Assembly: GCF_003855155.1 (NCBI RefSeq)
Contig: NZ_CP034073.1
Location: forward strand, 2,356,001 to 2,420,000
Length of the DNA: 64,000 bases
Direction: 5' to 3'
Origin: Shewanella psychromarinicola
GTDB lineage: Bacteria; Pseudomonadota; Gammaproteobacteria; Enterobacterales; Shewanellaceae
Below are positions 47,002 to 56,484 of this stretch, piece by piece (the stretch's first letter is position 1; each line of letters begins with the position of its first letter). The position numbers and the translations under genes are program-made. Below the pieces are notes generated by a model. That model did not search any database and was not told the origin of the DNA. It saw nothing but the letters and a program-made list of their open reading frames with translations.

Positions 47002-47963
47002 TAAAAGCATTTCATAGTCAGCGAGGCATGTCGCTAGTAGAGTTAATGGTCGCTATGTTAATCAGCTTATTTTTAACGGCTGGTCTTTTTACTATGTTTA
47101 ATATGTCTTCCAGTAATGTAACAACAACTAGCCAATTTAATCAATTACAAGAAAATGGCCGAATCGCATTAGCGATTATGGAACGCGACTTAAGCCAGCT
47201 TGGTTTTATGGGTGACATTACGGGGACTGATTTTATTGTTGGCAGTAATACAACGTTATCTGGCACCGCAGTAACGGCTGATTGTGTGGGTGCAGGGTTA
47301 AATAATGCCAGTTTTCCTAATACACAACTTTCTCATTTCAGACGCTTGTGGGGATACGAGCAAGGCGTAAGTGCAGAATCATTAGCGTGTGTTTCACCTA
47401 ATAACGCCACGGATGTCATCCAAATTAAACGCTTAATAGGGCCACCAGCAACAGTTCTCACCGCAACACGCTATTACGCAGCATCTGAGAAAAATGAAAT
47501 CATATTTTTCAATGGCAGTGCCGCTGCCCCTGGGTTAGCGAATAGCCGCATTTGGGAATACCAGCATCATGTCTACTTTGTTCGTAATGACGGCACCACT
47601 CCCGTTTTAAGGCGTCGGACGTTATCAATAAATAACGGCATGAATAACGAAGAACAGCTCGTAGAAGGCATAGAAAATATGCGTATTTTATATGGTTTTG
47701 ATAGTAATGGTGATGGCACAGCAGACAGTTATATGCCTGCGCAAAACGTAACAACGTTAATGTGGGATAATGAACAGTTTCAGCGTTTAGTTGCCTTAAG
47801 GGTATTTTTATTGGTTCGTTCAAGCGAAGAAGACAGAAGTTATACAAATGATAATACTTATAAGCTAGGTGACAAGACCATTGGACCACTTAATGATAAC
47901 TTTCGTCGAAAAATAGTTTCAAGCACTATTGTTTTAGAAAATCCAATTTTAATCAACCAATAA
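46998..47963 (+). CDS. pilW: Type IV pilus assembly protein PilW
   Basis: A 321-residue pseudopilin with prepilin motif RGMSLVELMVAMLISLFLT at residue 9 and the PilW region (NGRIALAIMERDLSQLGFMG). PilW is a minor pilin of the priming complex. The ATG overlaps the pilV stop by four bases, which suggests coupled translation. The protein is longer than the other minor pilins, as usual for PilW. Confidence 0.93.
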   Translation: MIKAFHSQRGMSLVELMVAMLISLFLTAGLFTMFNMSSSNVTTTSQFNQLQENGRIALAIMERDLSQLGFMGDITGTDFIVGSNTTLSGTAVTADCVGAGLNNASFPNTQLSHFRRLWGYEQGVSAESLACVSPNNATDVIQIKRLIGPPATVLTATRYYAASEKNEIIFFNGSAAAPGLANSRIWEYQHHVYFVRNDGTTPVLRRRTLSINNGMNNEEQLVEGIENMRILYGFDSNGDGTADSYMPAQNVTTLMWDNEQFQRLVALRVFLLVRSSEEDRSYTNDNTYKLGDKTIGPLNDNFRRKIVSSTIVLENPILINQ

Positions 47964-48015
47964 TATCACAGCTCATTTCGTAATTTTTTTGAGTGGATGC
48001 AGGAAAGGTAGGTAA

Positions 48016-48447
48016 ATGATCACATCAATAAAGACGCAGCAGGGAATTGTGTTGTTTTTTTCGTTAATCGTCCTAGTGTTAATGACCTTGATTGGTGTGG
48101 CATTGGCAGTCAATTCGACCCAGTCATTGAGAATGGCTGGTGCGGGTTCAGAAAGAATTGAAGCGATGGCTTCAGCTAAAGGCGGACAAGATAAAGTTAT
48201 TTTGGCAAATACAGGCAACACTTTCACAAGTATGACAGCTATTTCTCAAATAGTTGATAATGACTTAGGTGTTACAAATACCATAACACCATTGATTGTA
48301 GGAGATGTAGGTTGTCAACGAAATGTAAAAGGCAATTCAGTTGCTATACTTTGTCGTCGATTTGAAATTTCGAGCGCTTCAACATTTGGCCGCAATAATA
48401 TGGGGCTAGTGACAGTGGTTGTTGGTATTGAACAAGAAGTTAACTGA
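48016..48447 (+). CDS. pilX: Type IV pilus assembly protein PilX
   Basis: A 143-residue pseudopilin with an N-terminal hydrophobic helix preceded by QQGIVLFFSLIVLVLMTLIG, in which the usual GF(T)LIE is replaced by GIVLFFS, as is common in PilX. The following SLRMAGAGSERIEAMASAKG segment fits PilX. AGGTAGG precedes the ATG. It lies between pilW and pilY1. Confidence 0.9.
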   Translation: MITSIKTQQGIVLFFSLIVLVLMTLIGVALAVNSTQSLRMAGAGSERIEAMASAKGGQDKVILANTGNTFTSMTAISQIVDNDLGVTNTITPLIVGDVGCQRNVKGNSVAILCRRFEISSASTFGRNNMGLVTVVVGIEQEVN

Positions 48448-48458
48448 AGGAGTTGGTC

Positions 48459-51400
48459 ATGTTTTTTAAACAATTATTTTATACATTGCTATTTGCAATT
48501 TTGGCTTACTCATCCATCAGCTTCGCCGATGATACTGAGTTGTATGTGCTTGAGTCTACCGCTCGTACGGGTTCTAAACCGCAAGTACTGATTATTTTTG
48601 ATACCTCCGGTAGTATGGATACAAGCTTTAATACAGATGATCCTTACGAACGCGGAAATGAAAATGTCAATAGTAATGGGCGTTTAAGGACGAATACTAA
48701 ATTATTTTTTACGCGTAATACTAGTAGCATACCATTGGCATCCAGTAATCAATATTTTTTAAATAGTAAAAATGGCTGTAATGTCGGAGAAGGTTACTTA
48801 GAAAAATATGGTTTGTTTACTGGGTATATACGTGAACATAAATATATAGGTGAAAATGGTGAATGGTCTGAATTACCTTTAACTGATGGAACGAGTATTC
48901 AATATACCGATTGTTATGAAGATATTGCGGAAAGAGATTATATTAATCGTTCAGTAACTAATGGTTTTCCAGTTGATGGATTAGGTACATCAACATCTCC
49001 CCAAAGACATACACCTATTAATGGTTCTTCCTCTACTGCGCAAGTTGATGCTGCAATAACTACAGCAAAACTAACCAATTTTGGTATTGGTCAGCCCATT
49101 ACTCTGTTTACCGAAAAATATGTGAATTGGCATCACAGTACAAAATCCAAACATGATTATTCGCGATCACAAGTAGCGAAACGCGTTATAGAAGATACTA
49201 TTGTCACAACTCCCAGTGTTGATTTTGGTTTGTCAGTATTTAACTTCGATGAAGGCGGCCGTATCGTTTATGGTATTACGCCCAATAATGAGACAAATAA
49301 ACCCAGTTTACTTTCAACAATTAGTTCACTTCCCGCAAACACTTGGACACCATTATGTGAAAGTCTTTATGAGGCTTATCATTATTTTGCAGGTAAAAGT
49401 GTTTTATATGGCAATGTAGACCCCTCTAGAACGCCTCATAGAGATACTACAATAGAATCTAGTGGAAGTTATATATCTCCATTTGTGGGTAAGCAATGCC
49501 AAGACAAAGCTTATGTTATTTATATTACTGATGGTGCGCCCACTAGAGACAGTGGCGCTGATGATTTAGTTAAAGATCTTTCTGGTATTTCTGATTCAGA
49601 TAAATACTCTGGTAGTTTCTTGCCTGCTCTTGCTGGTTGGTTAAATAAAAATGATGTCAATACCAGCCTTGATGGCACTCAAACTGTTTCAACTTACACC
49701 ATCGGTTTTGGTTCTGATGCAAATTCAGTCGCGGCTATTTTAAAAGAAACGGCATCACGTGGTGGTGGAGCAACTTACACAGCAGCTAATGCTCAAAAGT
49801 TACAAGAAGCATTACAATCGATTTTCTCTAATATTTTAGAAACTAACTCTAGTTTTACTTCGCCATCGATTGCCAGTAATAATTTTGATAGAACCCAAAC
49901 ATTAGACTCGGTTTACTACGCAATGTTTTTACCTAATGAAGGTCCTCGTTGGGTGGGTAACTTGAAAAAGTTCAAAGTGACTGGGTCGGGTGATATTGTA
50001 GATAAAAATGGTAATGACGCCATTGGTGATGATGGTAATTTGGCCTCGTCTGCATGTTCTTATTGGACATCGGATGCTGTCTGCAGTGCCACAAGCGGCG
50101 GCGGTGATGGTAATAATGTTGAAATCGGTGGTGCATTAACTAAGCTTCAATCAACGCCGAGTCGCACTTTATACGGGAACTTTGGTACAGGTGGCGCTAT
50201 TGAAGCTTTCACTAAGTCAAAAGCTGCAATCAGTCTTGGCAGTGAAACAGCGTTAGCAACCTTTATGGGTGTCGATAAAACTGAACTCACCAAATTATTT
50301 GATTGGACGATTGGCATCGATGTTGATGATGAAGATAAAGATGGTTCAACAACAGATAAGCGCTCAGATATTATGGGTGATCCACTGCACTCTAAACCGT
50401 TAGCAATTAACTATGGTACTGCGGGCTCACCCGATATACGTATTTTGCTTGGTACTAATGCAGGCTTTTTACACATGTTTAAAGACAATGGTGCGAGTGT
50501 TGAAGAGTCATGGGCATTTATGCCGCAAGAACTATTACCTAACCTTCGTGAGTTAAGGGCAAACGTACCAACAGGAGTTCATTCTGTTTACGGTATGGAT
50601 AGCCCACCTGTTGCATATGTAAAAAGAAATGCATCAGGTGCAATTGATAAAGCTTGGCTATTTGTTGGTATGCGCCGCGGGGGAAAATCGTATTATGCCC
50701 TTAACATCACCAACCCTGATTCTCCACAATTTATGTGGAAAGTTGATCCGAGCTCAACAGGGATGAGTGATATGGGTCAGTCTTGGGCAGAACCTGTGGT
50801 CACGTTTATCCCTGGCGTACCTGCAGGCAATACCTCCGCAGATACTGCCTCTCCAGTGGTTATTATTGGCGGTGGATATAACCCTTCAACTAAAGATGGT
50901 GCAGGGGTTGGTACTGATGACACTACCGGCCGCAGTGTTTATATTTTAAATGCTGAAACTGGAGCCCTAGTGTATCGATTTGGTACAGGCTCTAGTGGCA
51001 CACAGTTACCTGGTATTGTTGATAGCATCCCAAATAGTATTGCAATATTAGACAGTAACGGTGATAGATTGACTGACAGATTATATGCAACTGACACAGG
51101 GGCTAATATTTGGCGTATGGATTTACCCAGTGCTTCACCGACGAGTTCTACTAGTCCGTGGACTGCATTTAAGTTTGCGAGTTTAGGCGGATCTACACAA
51201 GCAACCGATAAACGCTTTTTTGCCGAACCTGCAGTGGCGCAAACGATATTTAATAATATTTCTCAAGTGTCGGTTACTGACTCGTCTAATAATACAACCA
51301 CGAGCTTAACGTATCAAAATATCCCTTATGATGCCGTTACGGTGGGCAGTGGTCATAGACCGCACCCTTTAGATACTACGCGTTCAGATAAGTTTTTTGT

Positions 51401-51956
51401 GTTACAAGACCGTAATGTAGTGACTAAATCGTTTACTGGCGCTACAGGTAAAGAGATCCCGGCTGTGTTAGCGTTAGTAAATCTTTATGATGTGTCTTCT
51501 ACACCTCCTACAACCGAAGCGCAGAATATAGAATTTGGTCAAAAACGAGGTTGGTATTATAACTTTGCTGCGAAAGGGGAAAAAAGTTTATCGGCCTCTA
51601 CAATCATTAATGGAAGAGTGTTCTTTACCTCTTATGTTCCAGGAGATAATACATCTGCGAACCAATGTTTAGCCATTGGTCAAGGGAGATTGTATGGCTT
51701 TGATTTACATAAAGGTACCCGTTCGTATACTCAAGAATATTTAGAAATGGGCGCACGAGTACCTGATACGCCTCAGTTAGTCATACCACCAAATGGTACA
51801 TCAGATAGTTATATGTATTTAATTGGTATTGGCTCTGCTGGTGATGATATGGATAAAGTGGATGATGATGATGATGATGGCTGTGCTGCTGGTGATAATA
51901 AATGTATCCGTGGTGGGCCAGGCGTGAATAAAATTTATTATCATATTGATGAGTAG
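48459..51956 (+). CDS. pilY1: Type IV pilus tip adhesin / assembly factor PilY1
   Basis: A 1165-residue secreted protein with a signal peptide ending near residue 24 (YSSISFADD). The N-terminal half is a von Willebrand A domain with MIDAS motif DTSGSM at residue 48. The C-terminal half is the seven-blade PilY1 beta-propeller with the Ca-binding loop DSNGDRLTD at residues 865-873, like the Pseudomonas PilY1 site. A run of six Asp (1135-1140) near the end is coded by six GAT repeats. PilY1 primes pilus assembly and acts in adhesion and surface sensing. ATG 48459 follows AAGGAG. Confidence 0.94.
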   Translation: MFFKQLFYTLLFAILAYSSISFADDTELYVLESTARTGSKPQVLIIFDTSGSMDTSFNTDDPYERGNENVNSNGRLRTNTKLFFTRNTSSIPLASSNQYFLNSKNGCNVGEGYLEKYGLFTGYIREHKYIGENGEWSELPLTDGTSIQYTDCYEDIAERDYINRSVTNGFPVDGLGTSTSPQRHTPINGSSSTAQVDAAITTAKLTNFGIGQPITLFTEKYVNWHHSTKSKHDYSRSQVAKRVIEDTIVTTPSVDFGLSVFNFDEGGRIVYGITPNNETNKPSLLSTISSLPANTWTPLCESLYEAYHYFAGKSVLYGNVDPSRTPHRDTTIESSGSYISPFVGKQCQDKAYVIYITDGAPTRDSGADDLVKDLSGISDSDKYSGSFLPALAGWLNKNDVNTSLDGTQTVSTYTIGFGSDANSVAAILKETASRGGGATYTAANAQKLQEALQSIFSNILETNSSFTSPSIASNNFDRTQTLDSVYYAMFLPNEGPRWVGNLKKFKVTGSGDIVDKNGNDAIGDDGNLASSACSYWTSDAVCSATSGGGDGNNVEIGGALTKLQSTPSRTLYGNFGTGGAIEAFTKSKAAISLGSETALATFMGVDKTELTKLFDWTIGIDVDDEDKDGSTTDKRSDIMGDPLHSKPLAINYGTAGSPDIRILLGTNAGFLHMFKDNGASVEESWAFMPQELLPNLRELRANVPTGVHSVYGMDSPPVAYVKRNASGAIDKAWLFVGMRRGGKSYYALNITNPDSPQFMWKVDPSSTGMSDMGQSWAEPVVTFIPGVPAGNTSADTASPVVIIGGGYNPSTKDGAGVGTDDTTGRSVYILNAETGALVYRFGTGSSGTQLPGIVDSIPNSIAILDSNGDRLTDRLYATDTGANIWRMDLPSASPTSSTSPWTAFKFASLGGSTQATDKRFFAEPAVAQTIFNNISQVSVTDSSNNTTTSLTYQNIPYDAVTVGSGHRPHPLDTTRSDKFFVLQDRNVVTKSFTGATGKEIPAVLALVNLYDVSSTPPTTEAQNIEFGQKRGWYYNFAAKGEKSLSASTIINGRVFFTSYVPGDNTSANQCLAIGQGRLYGFDLHKGTRSYTQEYLEMGARVPDTPQLVIPPNGTSDSYMYLIGIGSAGDDMDKVDDDDDDGCAAGDNKCIRGGPGVNKIYYHIDE

Positions 51957-51971
51957 AAAAGAGTATAAATA

Positions 51972-52367
51972 ATGAAGCAGTTACAGTCCGGATTTACATT
52001 AATTGAAGTGATGATCACTGTCGTGATAGTGGGCATTTTAGCTTCAATTGCTTATCCAAGTTATACTCAATTTGTCGCTAAAGGAGCTCGAGGTGATGGC
52101 TTGGCAGGTGTTATGCGTGTTGCTAATTTACAGGAACAATTTTATTTAGATCGTCGTAGCTTCACTACTGATATGACAGAACTTGGTTTGTCTGTAGATC
52201 CTTGGGTTGTTGAAAATACTTATTATAACGTCGATACAACCTTGAGTGGAGATGATTACACAGTGACAGCCACTGCCGTTGGTGTACAAGCGACTCGTGA
52301 TAGTGCTTGTGCGACAATATCGTTAACCTCAACGGGTGCTAAGTCACCTACGGAGTGTTGGAAATGA
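51972..52367 (+). CDS. pilE: Type IV minor pilin PilE
   Basis: A 131-residue pilin with prepilin signal SGFTLIEVMITVVIVGILAS (Gly-Phe cleavage, Glu5), and the PilE pattern YPSYTQFVAKGARGDG, ANLQEQFYLDRRSF; a C-terminal Cys pair (SACATI and TECWK) forms the D-region loop. Its stop overlaps the start of the next gene (ATGA). It is part of the pilV-pilE minor pilin operon. Confidence 0.93.
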   Translation: MKQLQSGFTLIEVMITVVIVGILASIAYPSYTQFVAKGARGDGLAGVMRVANLQEQFYLDRRSFTTDMTELGLSVDPWVVENTYYNVDTTLSGDDYTVTATAVGVQATRDSACATISLTSTGAKSPTECWK

Positions 52368-52672
52368 GAACAGTAATACCTTTTGTTCTATTATCAATAT
52401 TTATATCTGCTAATGCTTCATCTGCGGATGATGCAGTAACGACATTAACACCTTATAAGTGCCATATAGAAACGGCTAATGGTGCTAACATAGCATTGTT
52501 TGAGTGGGATAAAGCGCTCGTTATACAAGAACAGAGCGCTTTGCTTGCAGAGTATGTTCCAACTATCTCAGATGAGCGGCTTATGGTTAAAAGAGTGGTT
52601 GAGTGCATAGCGGAAGATAAAGTTTTTAAAGATGTATTAGTGCGTGAGCTTGATGCACAAAGAACGTATTAG
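52364..52672 (+). CDS. TapY2-like secreted protein
   Basis: A 102-residue protein with a signal peptide (MRTVIPFVLLSIFISANASS). Its mature part (YKCHIETANGANIALFEWDK, VKRVVECIAEDKVF, RELDAQ) resembles TapY2, a small factor of the type IVa pilus system of Aeromonas encoded beside the PilY1 gene; the assignment is from memory of that family's pattern. Two Cys could form a disulfide. ATG 52364 overlaps the pilE stop (ATGA), so it is coupled to the pilin operon. A terminator follows. Confidence 0.72.
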   Translation: MRTVIPFVLLSIFISANASSADDAVTTLTPYKCHIETANGANIALFEWDKALVIQEQSALLAEYVPTISDERLMVKRVVECIAEDKVFKDVLVRELDAQRTY

Positions 52673-52694
52673 TATCCTATTGAGAAGATAGTGC

Positions 52695-52731
52695 AAAAAG
52701 GCTTACTTATTTACATAAGTATGCCTTTTTT
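52695..52731 (+). terminator. Terminator of the pilin operon
   Basis: AAAAAGGC and TACTTAT (52695-52710) pair with ATAAGTA and GCCTTTTT (52715-52730), with one unpaired base on each side between the two stem parts. Confidence 0.88.
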
Positions 52732-52732
52732 G

Positions 52733-52938
52733 TTAGCTAACTTGAACTTGGGAGAAGGGATGCATATGCTATTAAAAATCAATATGTTAAGCAGAATCCA
52801 CTTTCAAGTTTGTTATTTTTTATACTAACAAGGCGAATTGACGCGTCAATAGTTAGTCTATTGTAAGTCGGTTCAACGCAGTTAGTAGGGCAAAGGGCTG
52901 CTTGAAAGGCGTTTATTATCCTTAACTCAGGTTAGCTA
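52733..52938. mobile_element. MITE-like repeat, copy 2
   Basis: About 205 bp with terminal inverted repeats TAGCTAACTTGAAC (left) and GTTAGCTA preceded by CTCAG (right). It shares with copy 3 the core GGCG.ATTGACG.GTCAATAG and the end AAAGGGCTG.TTGA..CGTTTATTATCC. Its right end contains the stop codon of the fimT-like gene. No coding capacity. Confidence 0.72.
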
Positions 52939-53456
52939 CACGCCACTGTTGTAGTTACTTTTGAAATTCGCCCTGAGGAATTGATATTTAATGCTTCAGA
53001 AGAACTGCTCGTTACTTTGCCAGGGCAATATCTAAATACGCTACTGCCGCCATTAGTGCCCATACCATCAGGGTTAAAGCTATATCTTGAAAGATCTGAT
53101 TTAATAAAGTCATTACTATTAAACGCATCCACTTTACGTAGAACCACATCAGCAATACCATTGGTTGTATCCATTGAGCCAAGAGTACCATTATCAATAA
53201 ATACACTAAATCCTTTTGTCCAGTCACTCCCACACGACGTTGTTGTCATAGGACAGATAGAAACTCTGCTTCCGTAACTAACGGCTTGACTACGGGCAAA
53301 TACAAACGAGGATTCAATGGTGCTGATAACACTTCTTGCTCTTATACCTTCATAAAGGCTGGTTAACGACGGCACGCCAATAGCTAACAGTATTGCAGCA
53401 ACGGTAATGGTCACCATCAATTCTATTAGAGTAAAACCAGATTGTATTTTTTTCAT
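52932..53456 (-). CDS. fimT: FimT/GspH-family pseudopilin (first paralogue)
   Basis: A 174-residue minor pseudopilin with prepilin signal SGFTLIELMVTITVAAILLA (Glu5 present) and the FimT/GspH region (ARSQAVSYGSRVSICPM). FimT/FimU proteins belong to the priming complex and in some bacteria bind DNA during uptake. ATG 53456 follows GAGGAA; the longer frame from 53540 precedes that site. It lies on the opposite strand from the pilV-tapY2 operon and has a paralogue directly upstream. Its stop codon is inside the MITE-like repeat. Confidence 0.9.
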   Translation of the reverse strand: MKKIQSGFTLIELMVTITVAAILLAIGVPSLTSLYEGIRARSVISTIESSFVFARSQAVSYGSRVSICPMTTTSCGSDWTKGFSVFIDNGTLGSMDTTNGIADVVLRKVDAFNSNDFIKSDLSRYSFNPDGMGTNGGSSVFRYCPGKVTSSSSEALNINSSGRISKVTTTVACS

Positions 53457-53600
53457 GCGCAATTCCTCTGCTATATAAAACAGAGTATAACCAAGCGCAA
53501 CATGAATGACAGTGTTTAATTGACTATTTGCAGACATCACTGCTAATCAATTCTTTATCAATAATCTTTATTATTTTATATTTTGTCATTTTACATTTTG

Positions 53601-54122
53601 TTAAAATTTACATTCTATATTTTTCTTGTTTGATACTCTTACCCTACCAGCTTGATTAACAATTACCGCTTTTGAATAAGGACTGTCAACAGAGCCTGGG
53701 CAATACGTTAATGTTCCATTAGTGCCTGAAGCTAATCCATCGGGTTGAAATCTAATCGCGGGACGATTGTAGTCAATGTAATCATTTTCATGAAAAGGAG
53801 ATGTTTGTTGGAGTAAGCTATCACTGGCATCAAGTTGGTTTTTTTGCCCACGGTCAATAAATACACTTAACCCAATACTCCAATCCGATGAACACAAGTT
53901 GTCGACTAAAGGGCAAATTGTTACCCTCGAGCCATAACTGATTGCCATATTTCGGCCTAATTGAATGGTCTGTTGGATCACTTTAATATTACTACTTGCC
54001 CTGACTTGTTCAATTAATGCAGTAAATGAGGGAATTGCGATGAGTGAAATTAGTGTGGCAATCAGCATAGTTACTATTAACTCAATCAGACTAAAGCCTT
54101 TTATGTGATTAAAATGAGGCAT
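53601..54122 (-). CDS. FimT/GspH-family pseudopilin (second paralogue)
   Basis: A 173-residue pseudopilin with prepilin signal KGFSLIELIVTMLIATLISL and the same SYGSRVTICPL region as the gene at 52932-53456. Both have FQPDG or FNPDG and YCPG motifs in the C-terminal half, so they are tandem paralogues; a recent duplication is unlikely because they have diverged strongly. AAGGA precedes the ATG. One of them probably fills the FimT/FimU place absent from the pilV operon. Confidence 0.9.
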   Translation of the reverse strand: MPHFNHIKGFSLIELIVTMLIATLISLIAIPSFTALIEQVRASSNIKVIQQTIQLGRNMAISYGSRVTICPLVDNLCSSDWSIGLSVFIDRGQKNQLDASDSLLQQTSPFHENDYIDYNRPAIRFQPDGLASGTNGTLTYCPGSVDSPYSKAVIVNQAGRVRVSNKKNIECKF

Positions 54123-54336
54123 ACTGGTTCATCCTTAAACGTTGTCGGCTGCGTCCTGCAGTAAAACTTAATCTAGTATAGAAAATGAACAGCAAGTTTG
54201 CTGCGAAATATCTTTTCATAAATACGTAAAATAGCCGCGACAATTGGCTGCGCTTTCAAGTAAGATATTTGAATGATATTAGTAAGCATATAAACTGTAA
54301 TCAGGACAAATGCTTAATCAACAACTTAGCCGATGA

Positions 54337-54685
<349 letters not shown>

Positions 54686-54687
<2 letters not shown>

Positions 54688-54708
54688 GGCCTACAGGGCC
54701 TTTTTTTT
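54686..54708 (+). terminator. Terminator of glnB
   Basis: AAGGCC (54686-54691) pairs with GGCCTT (54697-54702), followed by a T-run to 54708; the stem begins inside the stop codon of glnB. Confidence 0.85.
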
Positions 54709-54726
54709 CAATTGTACATTTTGTTT

Positions 54727-54925
54727 AGTTAACCTCAACTCTGGATAAGAGATGGGATAAATTGTTAAAAACGGCTTTATTTCAAGTCTACAACATCAAA
54801 ATCGCCATGCGTTTGCTAGTAAGGCGTATTGACGTGTCAATAGCGGGCCCATTTTAAGTAGGTGCAACTTTGGCCGCGCAGCAAAGGGCTGTTTGATAAC
54901 CGTTTATTATCCACAGTTAGGTTAC
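54727..54925. mobile_element. MITE-like repeat, copy 3
   Basis: About 200 bp with terminal inverted repeats: left GTTAACCTCAACTCTGGATA, right end on the other strand TGTAACCTAACTGTGGATAA. It has the same orientation as copy 2 at 52733-52938. Copies 2 and 3 therefore bracket fimT, the second fimT-like gene and glnB as direct repeats. Confidence 0.75.
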
Positions 54926-54960
54926 ATAGTCGCTGGCATAAGGTATCTCTGAGGTAATGT

Positions 54961-56247
54961 ATGGTTCAACGAATTGTTATTGTGGGTGGCGGAGCTGCAG
55001 GGTTAGCATTGGCCTCCAAATTGGGACGGAAGTTTGGTAAAAGTCCGTTAATCGATATTAGTCTGATTGATAAAAATACCATCCATATTTGGAAACCCAA
55101 GTTACATGAAGTTGCCGTTGGTGTGATTGATCAATCAATTGAAGGCCTGCAATATCGAGATCACGGATTAAAGAATGGCTATCGATATATTCGAGGTGCC
55201 ATTGAACAATGCGACCCAAGCACTAAGCAAATTCAACTTGCTCCAGTGTATAACGATGAAGGCGAGATGATCATTGCCGCGCGCAGTATTGAATACGATA
55301 CTCTTGTGCTTGCATTAGGCGGGGTTTCAAATAGCTTTAATACACCGGGTGCTGAAAAACATTGTATTTTCTTAGACAGTTTAGACAGTGCAAATCTTTT
55401 TCACCATAAGCTTATGGATGCACTCTTACAGCTTAATGAAACACAAGACCAATTAGGTATCGGTATCGTAGGTGCCGGTGCAACAGGCGTCGAGCTGGCC
55501 GCTGAACTCCATCATGTTATTGAGTCTGTAAGGGAGTACGGTTATCAAAATATCTCCAAAGATCATTTAGATATAAACCTAATTGAAGCATCCACTAAAA
55601 TCCTTCCCCAATTACCTGAACAAGTCAGTTCGAGGGCACAAACTGTACTGTCAAAATTAGGGGTAAAATTGCACTTAGGTGTGCAGGTTAAAGAAGTGAC
55701 TAAAGAAGGCTTCGTTACTGCGACAGGTGAGACGATTAAAGCCAATATAAAAGTATGGGCAGCAGGTGTTAAAGGTCCAAAGGTCTTTGAAAATTTCACC
55801 CAATTACCTATTACGCCACGTAATCAAATCGATGTAGATGAGTGTATGCATGTTAAAGGCCTTAATGATATTTACGCCTTAGGTGACTGTGCTCAATTAA
55901 TTTTACCATCAGGTAAACCCGTACCACCCAGAGCCCAAGCAGCTGCCCAAATGGCCGATCGCCTATATGACAATATTTGTTTAAAGATGAAGCTTCAACC
56001 AGAAAAACCTTTCGTTTATAAAGACTATGGTTCATTGGTATCGCTCAGTCGTTTTTCTGCGGTTGGAAATTTAATGGGTAACCTTCGTTCGGGAGACTTT
56101 TTTGTTGAAGGTCACGTTGCACGTTTGATGTATATCTCGCTTTACCAACGTCATTTAGCCAGTTTATATGGCTGGTTCTCCGCTTCTGTATACCGTATTG
56201 CGCAAAAGCTACTTCGCTGGCAACGTCCTAAACTGAAATTGCATTAG
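54961..56247 (+). CDS. ndh: NADH dehydrogenase type II
   Basis: Ndh-2 oxidises NADH and reduces quinone without proton pumping. The 428 residues have the FAD Rossmann motif IVIVGGGAAGLALASKLG at the start, the NAD Rossmann motif GIGIVGAGATGVELAAEL near residue 175, ALGDCAQL near residue 315 (FAD), and an amphipathic C-terminal region (SVYRIAQKLLRWQRPK) for membrane attachment. It follows the MITE-like repeat copy 3 by 35 bp and is monocistronic. Confidence 0.95.
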   Translation: MVQRIVIVGGGAAGLALASKLGRKFGKSPLIDISLIDKNTIHIWKPKLHEVAVGVIDQSIEGLQYRDHGLKNGYRYIRGAIEQCDPSTKQIQLAPVYNDEGEMIIAARSIEYDTLVLALGGVSNSFNTPGAEKHCIFLDSLDSANLFHHKLMDALLQLNETQDQLGIGIVGAGATGVELAAELHHVIESVREYGYQNISKDHLDINLIEASTKILPQLPEQVSSRAQTVLSKLGVKLHLGVQVKEVTKEGFVTATGETIKANIKVWAAGVKGPKVFENFTQLPITPRNQIDVDECMHVKGLNDIYALGDCAQLILPSGKPVPPRAQAAAQMADRLYDNICLKMKLQPEKPFVYKDYGSLVSLSRFSAVGNLMGNLRSGDFFVEGHVARLMYISLYQRHLASLYGWFSASVYRIAQKLLRWQRPKLKLH

Positions 56248-56484
56248 GTGATTACCCGGCTAATAAATCGATAATCAGCGCCCATTGTATTCTTTTTTAT
56301 TGAATACAAAGCTTTTTTGGACAAGAATTGGTCACTTGGTGATTATTGACGCAATTTAGCCTAAATGTACTTGAATTTAAGATTTAACTTGGTAGTTTCA
56401 GTTATTAATTATTTGTTAACCTAAGGTATGACAATGATGTTGTACTTAAATCAGAGAAGATAATCAGTGCTTCAAGGAGCCAAG

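Noticed and set aside
49201..49419. Plus-strand frames inside pilY1
   Set aside because: They are out-of-frame shadows of a long, well supported coding sequence.
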